Shown here: positions 63,334 through 64,000 of the stretch, in pieces
How the letters are laid out: each line of letters starts with the position of its first letter
How positions within the stretch are numbered: the first letter of the stretch is position 1
Source of the DNA: Bacteroidales bacterium
Lineage (GTDB): Bacteria; Bacteroidota; Bacteroidia; Bacteroidales; Muribaculaceae
Length of the DNA: 64,000 bases
Assembly (NCBI GenBank): GCA_900766975.1
Contig: CAAFXO010000038.1
Coordinates: 1 to 64,000 of the forward strand
Reading direction: 5' to 3'
Notes under the pieces: generated by a model
Database searches by the model: none
Seen by the model: only the letters and a program-made list of their open reading frames with translations
What the model was told of the DNA's origin: nothing
Made by a program: the position numbers and the translations under genes

Positions 63334-63401
63334 ATCTTTCTAATTCATAGTTGTTTAGTTTTACAAATATCCCAAAATCCCTAACTCCTAATTCCTAATT
63401 A

Positions 63402-64000
63402 TTAGAACGGGTATCCGATTGAGAAGTGGAATGAGCTGTCTCGCTTCCAGTGCGGATGGATCAGCGGCCAGGGCTCTCCACCGATCGCCGGGTCGTGAGC
63501 CTTCATGCCCAAGTCAAAGCGCACCAAGAAGTAGGTGAAGTCCAAGCGTATACCCACCCCGTAGGATGCCGCCAATTCCTTGTAAAATTCATCGAAGCGG
63601 AACACTCCGTAGGGCTGAGTGTCATAACTGCGAATGGTCCATATATTGCCCGCATCGAGGAATAATGCCCCTTCTACCACCCAGAAGAGTTTCGCCCGAT
63701 ATTCCACACTCATGTTGAAGCGGATGTCGCCACACTGATAGATGAAGTTGCTCACCGCGTTATTGCCCGGGAAGCGACCCGGTCCAAGAGTGCGGACTGC
63801 CCATCCCCTCACACCGTTGGCTCCTCCCCCATAAAATCTCTTCTCGAAGGGAAGTATCGAACTGTTGCCGTAGGGAACGCCGACTCCCAAGCCGACATAG
63901 CATGCCAAGGAGTTTCGCTTATCGAAGGTGTGAAGATAGGTGAAGTCGGCATCCGCACGCACATATTGAGAGTAGCGGATCCCAAACACTTTGTAGGGAT
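63402..64000 (-). CDS. Omp85/TamA-like outer-membrane protein, C-terminal part (cut by window edge)
   Basis: The frame stays open to the window end, so the N-terminal part is outside. The visible 199 or so residues are the last strands of a 16-stranded barrel: FEKRFYGGGANGVRGW carries the conserved VRG-aromatic loop-6 motif that plugs the pore, then GNIWTIRSYDTQPYGVFRFDEF, and a final aromatic (SIGYPF). In Bacteroidota the closest type is TamL, a lipid-anchored TamA relative that helps insert outer-membrane proteins. BamA cannot be excluded without the POTRA domains. Confidence 0.8.
   Translation of the reverse strand, partial: PYKVFGIRYSQYVRADADFTYLHTFDKRNSLACYVGLGVGVPYGNSSILPFEKRFYGGGANGVRGWAVRTLGPGRFPGNNAVSNFIYQCGDIRFNMSVEYRAKLFWVVEGALFLDAGNIWTIRSYDTQPYGVFRFDEFYKELAASYGVGIRLDFTYFLVRFDLGMKAHDPAIGGEPWPLIHPHWKRDSSFHFSIGYPF

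Overview
The window looks like a chromosome segment of a gut-type Bacteroidota, order Bacteroidales. Muribaculaceae is my best guess, made from gene content only. Reasons: promoters of the TTTG / TAnnTTTG type recur (for example before tuf, glmS, trpS, valS and ompA); Shine-Dalgarno sequences are absent; and the families present (GH97, DUF3575, DUF4954, a TamL-like Omp85 protein, a fused SpmA-SpmB protein, an exported dipeptidyl peptidase III) are typical of that group. Nearly everything is chromosomal housekeeping. I see no prophage, insertion sequence, CRISPR array or integrase.

Layout. 1-6.2 kb: a shortened DUF3575 envelope protein, a small exported helix-turn-helix-like protein, a COG1373 ATPase and a GH97 alpha-glucosidase. 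6.2-11 kb: a BASS-type transporter, trpS, a SpmAB-like membrane protein and serine dehydratase. 11-20.3 kb is the accessory part: an AAA/PD-(D/E)XK ATPase, a glycoside-hydrolase-like gene with a damaged 5' end, a lipoprotein of unknown function, GNAT and SemiSWEET genes, alanine dehydrogenase and a second COG1373 ATPase. 20.4-33.2 kb: valS, DUF4954, hflX, an OmpH-like lipoprotein with a 42-residue membrane protein, a pepD / N-acetylmuramidase / pepD cluster and glmS. 33.3-46.6 kb is the conserved information-processing block: four tRNAs, tuf, tRNA-Trp, secE, nusG, rplK, rplA, rplJ, rplL, rpoB, rpoC. 46.7-57.8 kb: a LolC/E-type permease, htpG, then a minus-strand run M23-like / dxr / rseP / RlmI-like / DPP III / AlkD-like. 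58-64 kb: an OmpA-type porin, gdhA, a fourth AAA ATPase, a HAD phosphatase and the C-terminal end of a TamL/Omp85 protein cut by the window edge.

Most unusual signals. (1) Both COG1373 ATPase genes are preceded by five direct repeats on a 33-bp period (32-33 bp in one, exactly 33 in the other). The repeat sequences differ between the two loci, but the geometry is the same, and in both the last repeat sits between the -33 and -7 promoter elements. (2) A short dispersed element, consensus TTAAGGAACGCGCTCTWA, occurs about a dozen times. It is always at gene borders, often over a stop codon, and it touches all four ATPase genes; two of these genes lie between direct copies. (3) rpoB has a nested stem-loop leader that shares a 10-base element with the rpoB-rpoC gap.

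All calls come from reading the sequence and from knowledge of the families; no database search was run.
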